Notes under the pieces: generated by a model
Database searches by the model: none
The model's input: only the letters and a program-made list of their open reading frames with translations
What the model was told of the DNA's origin: nothing
Shown: positions 25,901 through 40,500 of the stretch, in pieces
Layout: each line of letters opens with the position of its first letter
How positions within the stretch are numbered: position 1 is the stretch's first letter
Made by a program: the position numbers and the translations under genes
Source: Thuidium tamariscinum
Taxonomy: Eukaryota; Streptophyta; Bryopsida; Hypnales; Thuidiaceae
Assembly: GCA_947034885.2 (NCBI GenBank)
Contig: OZ019759.1
Location: 15,254,501-15,318,500, forward strand
Length of the DNA: 64,000 bases
Direction: 5' to 3'

Positions 25901-28900
25901 AGCCCAAAATGTGTGCATAATGCTCAGGAAACTTACTGGCAATAAAGTTGAACATGTGAAGCATTGTCCAACACGAATTCATGGATCGCACTCATCATTC
26001 CATCAGACAATAATTTTTGCTTCCCTTTACCTTCAAGAATCTCGTCCACCATTGATGGCTCCTCTTCGTTGTCCCAGACTCTTCTTGTTGTTAGGTTGTA
26101 GTCAGTCATGTACTCCGTTATGAAGCCCAATGCTTCCTCCACTTGATAACCTTGTGCAATACTACCTTCAGGTTTAGCAAGGTTCCTGACATAGCCCTTT
26201 AATGTCTTGAAATACCGTTCATATGGGTACATCCACCTCGTATGAACGGGTCCACATAGGAAAAGTTCTTCCACTAAGTAATGTGGTAAATGAGACATGA
26301 TGTCAAAAAATGATGGGGGCATTTCTTTTTCCAACATGCACATTGTCTCCGCGGAATCTGCCTTCAGTTGGACCTCACTATCTATGTCCACTGTTTTGGC
26401 ACATATCCTTTGGAACACTCTACTCAAACATACCACTATTCCTACCAAAGCCTTGTTTGACACTTTCCTAAAACATAATGGTAGGATTTGTTGGAGCAAT
26501 ATATGATAATCGTGAGATTTTAAGCCGCTGAATTTGCCTCTTACAATTCTCTTATGCAGTGCTGATACGTAATTTGTTGGTGTCCTCAGGGATTTCAGAA
26601 CTTACAGAACTTTACCTTTATCATCTGGTGATAACACATAAGATGCATCTGGCATGTACAACCTCTCCCGATTTGGCCCAACCGGTTGCAAGTGAAGATG
26701 TGGGCGAATGCCCCGAGCTTGCATATCTGCTCTCACTGCAGGAGTGTCTTTCTCTCCAAAAATGGTTTTCAATAAGTTTTCACATATATTTTTCTCGCAG
26801 TGCATAACATCCAAGACATGCCATACTGGAAGATCCTGCACAACCGAATTCAATCTTAGAAGACCAACAGAATCCAATCCAACATGTAAACAGACCATCC
26901 ACCTCTGCATACAATTCATCATTGAATTAACATTGCTTACACGGTCACCTTCATTCAAGCTAATTCATTTTAATTAATTCTTCTACCACATTTTCAATTC
27001 TGAAGAACTTGCGTCCTTTGTTTCCGAATAGTGACTTCAAAATCTTCCAATGAACTCATAAACCATTGCCCACAAATTCCATACTCAGACATTTCAGAAC
27101 TCTGTCAACTTCGAACTTCTCCCATAATGTTCAAAACTTCAGAAGGACTGGATATTATTCATGTCACACAAGGTAAAAGGTCGAAACAGGGACTACATCT
27201 CAGGATCGAATTTCACTTCCACACAGGTCAGACTTATTGGCATTTTTCTCAGTACATTTTCCTTGCAATAGAAGTACAATACACATCTAATCCAAGTCAT
27301 TTTATTTTTCTCTGACCTTAGTAGAATTACTTATGAAATTATGAAGTTCAAGTTGCTAATGACTTTAAATTGGAGAGATTCCTAGAATGCTCACTATCTG
27401 TACGTTGATTAATGCTATGAAAAATTAAAGTCATGTACAGTACGTTCTCTTAAGGAGGCTCTCCATTTTAACTCCAAGCCGATTTAAGGACCTTCCCTTC
27501 ATTATACTAACAATACAATCCATGAACCTTTGAATGTAACATTCATATGTTCACCTCTACTTCTGAAGCTATGGCTTCTGAAATAAAGTTTCTACGAAGC
27601 CAAACATGCCCAGACCAAACTTCTTGTTATCATCCATAGAGATATTTATTCATAATTTCTTTAAGTTCCTGTTCCACTACTCGTCAATGCTCTATTCAAC
27701 AAAATTTTACAATTGGACTTTAAAGGAATGTGGATCACTTGAAATTCCCATAACTGAAATTCTACACAAGGACAATGTTCAACTTGGTCACAATCACATG
27801 AAAATTGTGAGGGCCACTGTCACACTGTGATTCATTATAATCCTTCAAGACTAGTTCATTTCCAAGTGTATGACCTTTCTGATGCCAGTCTATGAGAAGC
27901 TTGAAGTATTTCACACCATGCCTACAACTTCATGTATTCCGTAACAAATCTTGACATGCATACATACAACCTTGTCTCACTGCATTTCAGACTACTTTTT
28001 ATAACAGATTTATGACTAAGGAGACACAGTTCCAAAGAATAGAGATGCTTTTAAAATATTAGCCCACTGCTATGACATTTTTAATCCTTTATTCATGATT
28101 ATGGACTGCCAGATTACTTTTTCACTATTTCAAATTAGTCATATATTAAAAATCAAGAAAATGACTCAATTCAAAGAAAAAGATCTGTGGACTAACCTTT
28201 GTTGACGCACTAGAGACACATTTCTCAAGAACTTCATTCAGACCTCACTATCACACATCTGGCACCACTTTTTTTCATAGACATGATTAATTTTATGTCT
28301 CTTCGGTATTGCTGCATCTATTTTTTATGTATTATAATTGATAAGGACATTTATGCTTTCATTGAATATGACTCTCATTTCTGTATCAAATACTACATGA
28401 CAAAGAATTTGCACTGCTAGAGCATGAGAAACATGTTCCACATACAAGAGATGTGACCTGAAGCACACTTTCCAATTTCAGACTAAACTGCCCTGGCATT
28501 ATATCCTTCATACTATCATGATCTAAAGAGATTATGGAGGTCCTCCTCATAGGTTAACCCTGAAATGTGTCAATCTTCTTTTGAATTTTGCACATTCTCG
28601 CTTATAGTTTTGTACAGATATACCATTTACCAGAATTTAATGAATTTGGTCATTAAGGAAGGTTGTCTTCTGTAGATTCAAGTGTTAAATTTGATAAATT
28701 AAAAGTTAATTGGATGAAACAGTGCCTTAGACGTAGGAGTACTTTAGGGTTAACTACCCCATGAAGATTTGCACTAAACATTGCTTTGACAGACAAAGGA
28801 AATGTTGAAGCTCATACACAATGAATTGCACATCATCACAACGAAAAAAAAATTCACTCCTAGTAGACAGTTATTCTACAGAATGAAATGAAATTTGATA

Positions 28901-30875
28901 GTACAGAAATGAAAGGGGTAACTCACCTTCCAGTAAGGCAAATCAAAAAAAATACTTCGCCTTTTAACACCGTGTAACTTCACTGGATCATCACTTGAAT
29001 TCTCTACCCTCCCACCTGCAAGGTATTGTGATCGTTGTGAACCCCATCTTAGAACTTCTTCCCCTATAGATCTTCTTGGTGCCAAATCCCACTCTTGGTT
29101 GAAATTGAATGAAGCCCTAGCTCTTCGAAATCTTTGATTCTCTGGTAAAAAACGTCTTGCCCCCAAATATATCATTTTCCCTAAAAGCCGTGCATATTCA
29201 ACGCAAGTTTCAGGACCACATAGTAGCCAAGCTTTATACCCATGAACTTGTTGACTAGATAATAAACCATATGCTGGTAAATCATTGACGGTCTACATCA
29301 AAAGACCTCGAAGCGTGAACCTCCTTTCCCCTGGAGGTTTAGACATGTTGACAGCAAGTACACCACTCCAAAGCTTAAGCAAGTCACGAATTACCGGGGC
29401 CAAAAAGATATCTATATTTTCAACAGTAGGTGCCGTGGGTCATGGGATTAGAACAACCAGTGAAATAAAAAATTTCTTCGTTAACAACCAAGGAGGAAGA
29501 TTATAAATGGTAATTAGTAAAATCCACGTAGAGTGCTTTATGGCATTATTCTTGAATGGAATAATGCCATCACCTACCAATCTAAGGCGAAGATTAGTCA
29601 AAACTTCCGCAAAATCGGGATATAAGCGGTCTATAGTCTTCCACTGCTCCCCATCTACAACGGACCGCATCTTCCCATCCTGAGATTTGTGAGTACTATG
29701 CTAAGTCATATATTTGGCTATCTCAGGGCATTTAAACATTCTCACCAAATGCTGCACAATATCAAAGTAACGAACAACCCGGTTTGGTACATTATTTGAA
29801 CCAGGTATATATCTTGGAAAATGGCATGTCGGACACTCTTGTAGGTTTTCGTTCTTTCCCTCATACAGAAGGTGGCCTTCCGGACAGGTATGCACTTGGC
29901 GGTGCTTCAGCCCCCACTTCATAAGCATGGTTTTAATCTCATATGAAGTGCGTGGAAAGCAGTTTGAAGTTGGTAGTAAATCCCCAGCTACCCAAGTCAA
30001 CAGTGCATCAAGGAAAGTATTCGGAACTAAGTAAAGGCTGCATAGGGAGAACAACACTATAGCACATTGTAGACGGTTTAGATTACTGCCCTCAAAGATT
30101 TTCTCCGTGGAATCTCTCAACAAGTTCTCCACATTGAACTCGACATTTTCATTGTCATCAGCATTGAAGTCCATACTGTCTGCAACTCCTTCTTGATCTT
30201 CATTCAAAACGTCACAGTGAATGTTGTCAAAATGCATGAAAGCGTCTCTAACCATGCCATCAACATCAATAGTGGTTTGATCTAGCCAAATAAATTCATC
30301 CCTGTCTTCATCGATGTCCTGTTGACGATAATTCTCTGTGTCCCCCTGTGGACGTGGTGCTGGTCCACGGACACTTGATCCATCCACTATCTACAAGTGA
30401 AATATCAAAACAAATTAGTCTTCACAGTAGGTACTATTCCATTGGAGTGACTGGACTATCGACAATCAAATGAATTTGTGAATCAGGCCATTATATTGTG
30501 AACATCTATTATTTTTGGCAAGTAAATACCTATGATAACATGATCATAGCTTTCTGACATACAATCATAAAGTTTGGCTTCAGCGATATCATGAACTATT
30601 TAGCACTTCTCAGACATCGCACTGCTGTGAAGAAAGTCAAAGTAGCATTTCATTTCCAACCTTACTAAAGGGCATTGAAATTTATTAACTCACCAGAACA
30701 GGATAAACTAAGTAAGAATCTCGCCCGTTTCGGACGTGATGTCTAGCTACGGTGGACACTTTTCTGACCACTGCTCCCCTGCATTCATTGCAGGCACATG
30801 GGTATTCATTTAATTTTAACTTGTTCGCAATTGATTGCTCAATGTAGTAAGTGGAACAAAGTCTACGACGCATCC
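22981..30875 (-). pseudogene. TNP2-type CACTA transposase of element B, multi-exon, with nonsense changes
   Basis: Exon a (30875-30693, between TTTTTTGCAG and GTGAGT) has YPCACNEC and RHHVRNGRDSYLV. Exon b (about 30390-28914) has an acidic lead, a zinc-like cluster (VHTCPEGH, CPTCHFPRY), RVVRYFDIVQHLVRMF, GDGIIPFKNN, PPWLLTKKFF, the LLM-TVNDLPAYG region and DLPYWK before GTGAGT. Exon c (about 26838-25937) has LDVMHCEKNICEN, CGPVHTRWMYPYERYFKTL and EGSIAQGY. The last exon (about 23707-22981) has DUF4216 landmarks. Stops at 29701 (TGG to TAG likely), 29440, 29293 (TGG to TAG) and 26602 (CAA to TAA) break the frame. The acidic residues of DGIIPF, LDVMH and YPYERY remain, which I infer to be DDE-type active-site candidates. 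The introns are long (about 2 kb each). Confidence 0.87.
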
Positions 30876-30899
30876 TGCAAAAAAATTTCAACACTAATA

Positions 30900-33800
30900 A
30901 TTAGTCATCACAGTCTTTGTTGGTGAAGCTATCTATGCCCACCACTACTTACTTTCATAGCGACAATTTTAGCTTCCACTTCTACTTACTCTTTCACTGA
31001 ATTGTGTAATGTCTTTGAAGAACTTGAACATCAAGAACATGCATTGACTATTTCCAGAAAAAAAAAATTGAATATACTCGTCACTGAAATGATTACGTTC
31101 ACCTCTAATTTGCCTCTTCCTTCTAATGCAAAGTAAGGGGTATGCAAATTGTGCGCTTTGCATGTATTAAAGGTTGCACAGATTGTACGCATGCAGAGTT
31201 CTTTTAGGTCTGTCTCTGAAGAGAATGCACGTTCTCATAATCCACTGAATTATGCATTCAATTTCTTTGAATTCATATGCATCTCTTTTCAGTCACAATT
31301 TCGAAGCTCTCCTCTTTTTGGACTCAGGTAATGGGTGGAATTGACCCCAATTGCTATGTAAATTGCATCAGATACTGCAGTCCTTCCTTGCAAATTGCAA
31401 TTTCAGGGAACATGGCATGGCTAATGATTGGGTACATGTAGGACGACCAAGTCGTAGTTCACAATGACATCATCTTATTGAAACACTCCTTACTGAATGC
31501 ATTCTTAATTCCCTAAATCGACATCAAATATTACAAACAGAGCGGTGAACATTGATAAAATAGTCAACAATGATGAGAGTTGAATAAGGAACACAGACAC
31601 GTACCTTTCTTTCTTTAATGAAAGCCCGCACTTGCACGCCCATGAGTCAAATTATGCCTGCAATTGCAATCATTTGTAAATCAGAAAATCAACATTCACT
31701 AATATACTTTTTGTTCATAACAATTACGTTGGAGTACTAGCTATCTTTCATTAGTTCGCAGTAGTCACTTCACACACCTACATTACAAGCCTCAGACGCA
31801 CGTCCCCAACAGAAGAATAAAGTTCAATGAAGCAAACTCCCTCTCTAGCAGGAGAGAGAAGTTTGTCACAAATAGTGAGTGCCCAATCGTGGAGTCTTCT
31901 TCTGCCTTTTTTGAGATAGAATTCACGTAGTCAATAACTCTACAGCCCTAATTAATAATTGTATCGACTTGTAGTTGATTTACATTCCTTAAATGGTGTA
32001 TTTTTTTGAAAGCAAGATGTCTCTGAAACCATTGAATTCCTTATTTTCACGACACGAAAGCTTGAACCAAGAAATTTTGAAATCAAAGCATAAAACCATT
32101 TTCAAATTGAGGCACATTCGATATTAACACCCGTAGGAAAGTAGCTTTGTAATGTTGGTATTCACCTTAGAATCAGTATTGGATTTCAATCATTGATTCA
32201 AGTTTCAGTTGCACCATACTTGACATCAGATCACAACAGCAACTCCATTTGTAAAGGTTCACGCTAATTTTCCGCATTTTAAGAAATATGGAAATTAGTG
32301 TCCACTCATCATCTCAATTTCTAATCATTTAGTACATAAGAAAATAATGAAAACAGCATCATGGAAGATTCCATCCGACTTCTGAAGTATCATTTGGTAA
32401 GGCTTTACTTCCCATTCGAGCATATATTACTTCAGCTACAACTTAGAAGTCCTTTTGAGAACTTTCACTGTGTTCAAGTCAAACTTGCTTTGCAAAGTGA
32501 CTGTGAATTATTTTTAAAATTGCACTTCTGGAACCTGAGAGGACCTATTTAGGATTTCAGCAATGTAGAGCATTGGTCAAAAGAAGACCCCTATTCATTG
32601 ACATCAACGCAATAATGCAAACATTTGTTCATCACTGATTGGCATGACATGTGGCATACAATACAATCAAGCAATCAAACCACGACTTCTTGAAATTGAA
32701 ATTTGGACACGGCGACAATCATTTGGAACCTATTCAAGAGGCCACTTTGACATAGCACTTACATTACTGAATCCTAAGTTTGCTATAATGTCTTTTAGGT
32801 GAACAACTTCAATGACTTAGCGCGAAGACATGGAAATGACAGAAGACATTAAAATTTCTCCAAATTATATACAATTCGAGGATGTCAAGACATACCTTGT
32901 ATGCGTTAAATGAAAATCTCACTCGTGAATATTGACTTCAGAATATCCAATGACGTGTTCAAGTCCACACCCTGAAGAGGTGGAAATTAACGAAGTATAC
33001 ATCAATGAATAACAACTTAACATCAATTCCAGTAAAAGTTTAACGTGCATACACAAGTCCTGCAAGTGCCATTCAATTTGGGAGCCATTCATATATGCTC
33101 CTATATTCACAAGAAAGCTGAAATTACATTTCAGAATTTTTTTTTCCTTCTGAAATGAAGGTTGAAATCTCCCTTGGATCACAACACTCTTCTAACATCA
33201 ATCAAGAGTGCTTTTCCAATAACTTAACCTTCTCTAGCATTACGCAAGAATCACTGAGCATTTCCATCAGTTTCTTTCTCATCTGAACCTTCCTATTTTG
33301 ACTAAGGATACGCCCTTAGCTACTCTGTGCATTGATTCCCAATGACAGAGGAGGTCTATAGTGCACACACAAGCCTTGATAACGTGAGATGAGTTTGCAA
33401 ACGCCATGGCATTCATATTTCGACAAGCACAGGGCTCGCTTAGTTCCCACATCATGAGTTCTATTCATTTCCTTTTCAATAGTCTTCGTCATGGTGCACA
33501 CGAGTTCCTGCATTTTAATCAATCATAAATTCTAGAAAATGAAATGTACAACAACAACTCTAAAACCTCCGTCATTGCATAATATTTTCCAACTAACTAC
33601 GGTTATATTATCAAACTTTACATAAAAAAATGTACATAGCGGAGGACAGGAACAGGAATTTTGCATTCAATGATCAATTTCAGAGCTATCTGCACACAAT
33701 GTAACTTACTAGTATTTCAAGTATATTAATAATGCAAATGATTATGTGACTTAAACACTGCTATGTTTATGTTCATGTTAATATTGTAATGACTTCCCAT

Positions 33801-36800
33801 TTCATCACTGTCAGCGAGGGGCTTCCAATATTGATACATGCAATGACAATATGCCACACTTCAAGAATTACTCACGTAAAATGAAACGAGGTGCTGATTT
33901 CCAGGCCTCAGAATTCCTTGCCAAGTCCTGCATGCATGCAACATTAGCAAAGGTCAATTAAAATGTGTGACTGTGTATGCGGAACTCCTGATCACAACGC
34001 ACATCAAATTGAAGGAATTGGACTCCCAAATTCCATGTCATATCTATAGTTCGTAACAAAAATAACTCAGAGCAGCACATATTGCATTGTTGCAATTGTT
34101 GAAATCAGAGTTTAAGGAATTGAATTCATGGCATGAGTATACATTGCCTAGAAAGATTACACAGTCTAGCTTGGTAGAATTACAATGAAGAGAACTCTAT
34201 GAACAGTCAAACTTCAACACTACATTTGAGAGTATAGTGTGAGATAATATTCAGATTCTGAACTTGCAATGTTTGAAAACCATGAATGAGTCACCAAAAA
34301 AAAATTCCTCCAAGAACTGCGTTGCACTAATTTGAAACATAGCTCATTAGTGGGAGAAAGAACTATTGGGTCATTAGCCTCTGCATTTCCTGATGTGCAG
34401 TCCCAAACGGATATGATGATTCCCATTAAGGATTACTTGAGAGTTTGAGAAACATTTGGATCCTTCAAGTACCCAGACCTTCGTGTTCTACAGGATTAAT
34501 TTTCAAGTTAATTTTCCTTGGAAAAACCACTTTACTTCGTGAAAACAAGGTAGTACGGTGTGGAGAGACATTTCCTTATGCGCATTCTTACCTACTCAGA
34601 TCCATAGGACTACCAAAACTTCAAATGGCAGAGTTACCTCTCTACTCTCCTCAAAAATGTATTTGAAACTTATTATTCAGACTTACAGTACTGCAATGGC
34701 AAATGTGACTTTACTTTAATTTTGAAATTGCACTGCTCAATGATTTTGGTAATCGCTCAGAACTTCCTCATATTTGGTTGGTTGTAACGTCCCTGCGGCA
34801 ATCCCTGAAAATATGCATGTCAACTTCGCTTGAGCACAAAAGAAAAATTTCCCAACTCTGACACGGTTCCAAATCACCACTCACCACGGTAAACAAGGCA
34901 ATGTAGAAGACCAAGTACCAAACCTCAGCTTTCATGGAAACCAAAGAAGAGTACCATGCAGGCTGCTACATAGAAATAACACAGTCTTCTTGACGTGCTT
35001 CTGAATATAGACTTGTCGGCTCTAGCAAAACCAGTATTCGAGGGCGTTGCGTTTTTTCTACATTTTGCTTTTCATGAGAAGAGTATGAGTTAATCTCTAG
35101 AGCACGGAACAACAATATTTTCCAAAAGAGTAAGATTCATTACCTCAAAACAAAATGATTTGAACATACCAATGTATAGGGCATGTAATTGCTGCACCCT
35201 TCCTCTGAAGAAGTCCCTGGTTGAAGACAAGTTTCCAAAAACATTTTGTCACTCACATTCCGTCTTGTAAAACAAAGCTACAACAGGGTTAGTAGGACGA
35301 TGTTGCTCCAGTAGTTCCAGAAAATGAAGATTAAAGCCAATTATAGGAATAGGTTACGTAGCAAAATTCGAGCAGGATGCGATGGACGTGACCTGCTAGG
35401 GTTGTGAAATCCGTATTTAACTCATGTAATACAGACCGTCTTTCCAACACATGGCGAAAAAAGTAAGCGCTCTTACGGACTGTAGGTACCGTATTACTGT
35501 AGCTGCTCAAACGACACTATCAAAAGTTTATGAAAATCTACTTGGACGAATACACTAATTCGTTGCAAACAAAGTACCACTAAAGCGTACTTACAAGAGA
35601 TAGACCTTTCAGGGAATTGGCTTAAGAGTGATGAAAGAGAAGTGAGAATTAAAAAAATGTCAAGTGATTGCCTTGCGACATCAAAGTATGGAAAGCAGAA
35701 CTTGCGTTTCCTTAGCTTCAGGACCGAATTTTGCATTCAAAACTAATTTCCAATTCAAAAGCCACGCCTTTGCAGTAGACCCTTGAACCTGAACCTCTCT
35801 AACAAATGTCAATAGAAAAAACGAAGAATCAAATGCCAGAGCATACTCAAAGATAGTGCCCTATATAGAAGATGAAACCCGGCCCAATTCAAATTAGTTG
35901 TGCAATAATGTACACTGCTCTAGAGTGTCATCCTCTTTGTTCCATGCAATAAATAGAGTCATCTTTACCAATCACATCTTTGACGACCACATTATGGTTG
36001 ATGTATACATCTGCCTAGAAATAGGTATTATGGCACCATGAAAATGGAGGCTTCTCAGTGAAAATAAAGGAAAGTCTAGCTAACCTGCTTTGATCCGCAC
36101 TGCTTGTCACACGTTGTCATCCAGCGCTCCAAACCTTCACTTGCATAGTACGAGGCATATACGCTCTCGCAACGTTGGGCGCTTCTTCCCTTCTCGGCTA
36201 GCACTTTACTTCCTGGAGCAGAGATGCAAAGCTTAGGAAGATATTAGCAGTCTTGATGGCAGTGCAACTGGAGTATGAAGTTCAGAAAATGCAAATGTGA
36301 CTAGGTGATGATGACCTTGTAGACGAGAACCTTCGCCGTGAGCTTCCCCTGTGAGTTTCGATCAGAACAGCAGCACTTATTTTAATGAAAGTTTGTCATT
36401 TTCTTAATAGAAGCACACTCAGGTGTTCTGCGATCAAGTTAATTGAAGAGAAACAAGAGCTACATAGTACCTATTTCTGAGCGTGGCGCCGATCCCAAAT
36501 ATTTGGCCGACTCTCTTTTGTCTTGTGTAGTCGTCCCAGAGAAAGTTGAGAGAACGAATGGGCCATTTATCTGTAACAAGCTGCCCTGTTTTTTTGCTAC
36601 CAAGTTGCCAATAATATAGGTAGTCACACCATATTATCTCCTCCCCCAACGTCTGAAACGGGGTGTCACACCTTCTTCACCTACAGCTCCGTCGGATAGG
36701 CTCTTGTTGTTGAAGAAGGTGTAACTACACAGGTGAAGACGCTTGTCTTACTTTCTAATAGTGTATCTGCGGCCAGACCAGAATTAGAAATTTAGGTCCA

Positions 36801-37541
36801 GCAAGTGCTGCTCTGCTAGAGGTCGCGTAATTCTGCAGAGTCGGAGAGAACGGCTTCATAATGAATGACAGTAAGGTCTTTTTTAAATTGCGGCTCGCAT
36901 TATTCACTTTGCATCAAGGAAGAGTTGTGCCACATGTGTCCGCACTGAAATAAGAAACTCTCTCGGCAAACAACTCGTAAAACGAGCCCTTTTTTCCTCT
37001 TCTCGAAAGTTGTGCCTTAACAACTGGAAACTCTAATGAAAGCCTGTGTGGATGAAATGTATTCAAAGTTCGCGGTTGGTGTCGGTCTTCTGCTGATTTA
37101 CTCGTGGTCTTCTCGTTTTACTATACATGCTATTGCGCGAGCATGCTTCTTCGTCGTGCAACCGTACGCGTGGCCCTGCCGTTTTCCCTAGTGTTTTCGC
37201 ATTGTCTCGGCATGTATCTGTAATTTTTTGTAACGAAAGAAGTTCACATGGACGTGCTCCATAATCAGCAATTCTGCTGCTCTATTCTCGAACTCGTGTT
37301 TGTCGTGTTTTGAAATTGTATTTATTGTTAGTAGGCTTCTTACTGTACAACTTGAACAGTGAACAAGAAAGGCCTAAGCGAGATAGGTCCATCATGCGAG
37401 ACAAGTGGATGGAGGAGTCCTGCTACTTTGCCTGAGGATGAGGAGTTGAACAGAAATCTGCCAGAAAACAGCCTGACCATACCATGAATTGTAACCAACC
37501 CTCGACGTTGTGGTCACAGAGTTCTACAGACGGCGTTTAGT
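30900..37541. other. Long central spacer of element B between divergent genes
   Basis: About 6.6 kb between the left-reading TNP2 and right-reading TNPA-like genes. I recognise no domain on either strand; open frames are all below about 90 residues. It probably holds 5' exons or untranslated leaders and the promoters of both genes, with most sequence unexplained. Confidence 0.45.
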
Positions 37542-40500
37542 TTGGAAGCATTGCAGGCGGCGGTGGTCACACTATCCAGTGACTCCGATGAAGAGTTCTG
37601 CCAATGCGTACAATTATCGGAGCCTGTGTTGAAGCCTGTGTTGTCCATGAATCGCAGTGATGAGAGTGTCAGTAGGGAGGACTCTGGATTTTTAAGCACT
37701 GACTCTGGCACTTCATCTCCGAGCAGCGGAAGTCCAAGTTCGTCGGACTACGTGCAGCCGGAGCAGGAAGAAGATACAGAGTCAGAGGAAGAGATCAACC
37801 TTAAATCCACTTGCATCCATCGGCTGCGGACCAACAAGAAGGAAAGTAGAAGAAGACGGCAAAGCCAGGTTAGTGGCGACGAACTTCTAAGACGCTTAAC
37901 TTAATGGAATTACTCATTACTAGAAAGTTTTTGCAGAACTCAGTTCACTCGAGGAATTTTCACTATCAAAGAATATTATGGTTTTTTTCCATAAACAGTC
38001 ACTCATGTACTGTAGAGAAGAGATACTTAATTTAAAGATTATTATATGAAATCAGAATTCCACGGATTCCTCTTATTCGGGGACAGTTGTCTTGCTACAC
38101 TGAAGAAGATGATAACCTTCTTAAGAATGGACATGTTAATTACGGGATTCCAACTTCAAAGTGCTTGTCCGTTCTAGAGGAACAGATTCATTCTCCCTTG
38201 TGCATGTATGGATACAATCCTTATATTCAGTGTATTAGCGTATGGAAAAGCAAGACAAAGAGCTCCCATATTGTGATATGTATATGACATTGCCGTCAGC
38301 AATTTAAAATTACTGTACAGCGAACTTATGAAACGATAGCATCACTGACTGCTTCGATTCTGCTGTCTCAATTGCTGTAGTATAAATCGGGGCTACCTTA
38401 TGAGTTCAAGGGTTGTTATAATTCGAGATGGGAAGACATGCTCACATGAGTTTGTTGTCCTAATTAAGAAACGTTGTAATCCAGAAGCCAACATTTGCAA
38501 TTATGTGGCAGTAGCTTCAATTCTTGTGTCATGCATTTGTTACGGTTGCTTGTTAGTTCATATTCATTACAAATTATTAAATGTCAACATTTGGTATAGC
38601 TTGGAGGGTCTTCCTGTGGATGGGTTTTTTACATTTTAGTATCTTACTTCATTGCAAAGTATGGTATGACTTGAATGGCTGCTTCACTGAATTTGGAAAT
38701 GACCTTTTCTTCTAATCAGCTGCTTCATATGTTTACTGCTGACTATTAGCATTTTATTTTGCGTGGCGTTGCCGATGTACAGTAATAGGCACTTCTTGCT
38801 AGAAAACATAAAACAATGAATTGAACTTAATATGTTACGAAAATAGGTAGAATTTGTTGAAATGTACTCGTCAATTTTTCCATGAACTGAAAGAAAGGAA
38901 TATATTCTTTATGAAAGTAGCATATGAGGTAGGACCTTTGTATTCATGTTTTTCCTGAACGTGCTAATTTCTAGCGTTTTTGAATGATGAATTACCTGAT
39001 TTCAAGGTACATTGAAATTCAACTATAGTCGGGGGGTTCTGTACTGCATATTCAATCCTTTTTTCCATTTATTCTTTTAATAAAGAACACATTCTTATGC
39101 TACTGCCTTCATTTATTTTGAAGACCTCTTCCAGTTTGGCTGCTACGAACTTCTTTTGAATTCAGTTAGGCGATACTCATTGTTTACAAGTGGGTCACTA
39201 ATCTTGAGTGTGGTGGAAGTCGAAACTTACAGTAATATGTTGGTAGAGCTTAGTTTTGTTTTAAATACATCCCTATACGTTTTCAAGGACTAGAGCTGAT
39301 TTGAAGTCTCTGAAGCAAATGTCTTACTATCGATGACGTAGGACAAGACTATGGTAATGGAGGCGGCAGGTGGGCATGAACTTCTAGTACCGCCAAGCTT
39401 ACGGAAGGAGAAAGAGACATCTCCAATGCGGAGGAAAACTAGAGGAAGTTTAAAATCGTCTGTCAATAAGCAGTCTCAAGAAGTTAGCAAAGGGAGTGGT
39501 AGTCCTATTGGAAAGGGTTGCCAGAAAAGGACTCCACCCGCAGTCCCCGCCACTTCGCGTGGCAAAAAGAAAGGAAAACAAATTCTTCCTACGGTCGTGG
39601 ACGTTGTCTTTGGAAATCTCTAGAGTTGTGCAGCCAATGTCAAAGAACTCCGTCAGAAAAGGGACGAGGACACAGTTAAATGTGGTAGAATAACTAGAAC
39701 AGTGGAAAACACTTCCACGAAGACCTCTGTTGTAGACGACGTGGCGACTCATCTTCAAAGTGCAGTTCCAAGTTGAAACAGTGGTTGACACCTTCCTGAA
39801 GATTATAGTAAGGGCAACGAGAACAGCACCCGCAGTCCCCTGCCCACAGGTTTGTCACGACCAGTGAAAGATTTTTCCTTTCCATGTCATTCAAGAGTTT
39901 GTTGTATGCCATGGACTTTGGTTTAGTAGGAATAAAGAGAAAGAGAAGTTAACAAACGTTTTTGTACAGCCATATTTTGTGATGTTTTGGAATTTCAATT
40001 GTTCATTGCCAATCAAGTTCAAATGCAGTGACTATTGTCGTTACTTTGGCAAGGCGTTCAAGAGCTGCTGCAAAGTTGGAATGCACATGAAAATAGTTTT
40101 TCTGAAAAGGATAGCTTAATATGACTTCAATTCTTTTCATGGGATGCAGAATTATGTTTTAACGATGTTTTTTTACACAGCAGATGTGCACAAAACGACA
40201 CGGTCAGCCAAAGGACTGACGTCAGCAATTGGTGACGTTTTGCACCATTCCTTCGACGACGAAATCTCTCCTAGAAATACAGATTTCATAATACCACCTC
40301 AATATACCCAGACTAAGTCTGCACAAACAAGTAGGAGCCGGAGTGTAGTGGACATATCTATGCAGGAAATTCAATGTGTGGAGGATTTCAACGGACATGG
40401 TCGTCTTCATTCGCATCAGATGAGAAATACACGAAGTCTGTCCCCAACATTGCATACTGAGAGGAACGTAAGGTCACGTGTATCCCTACTTGTAATTGTT

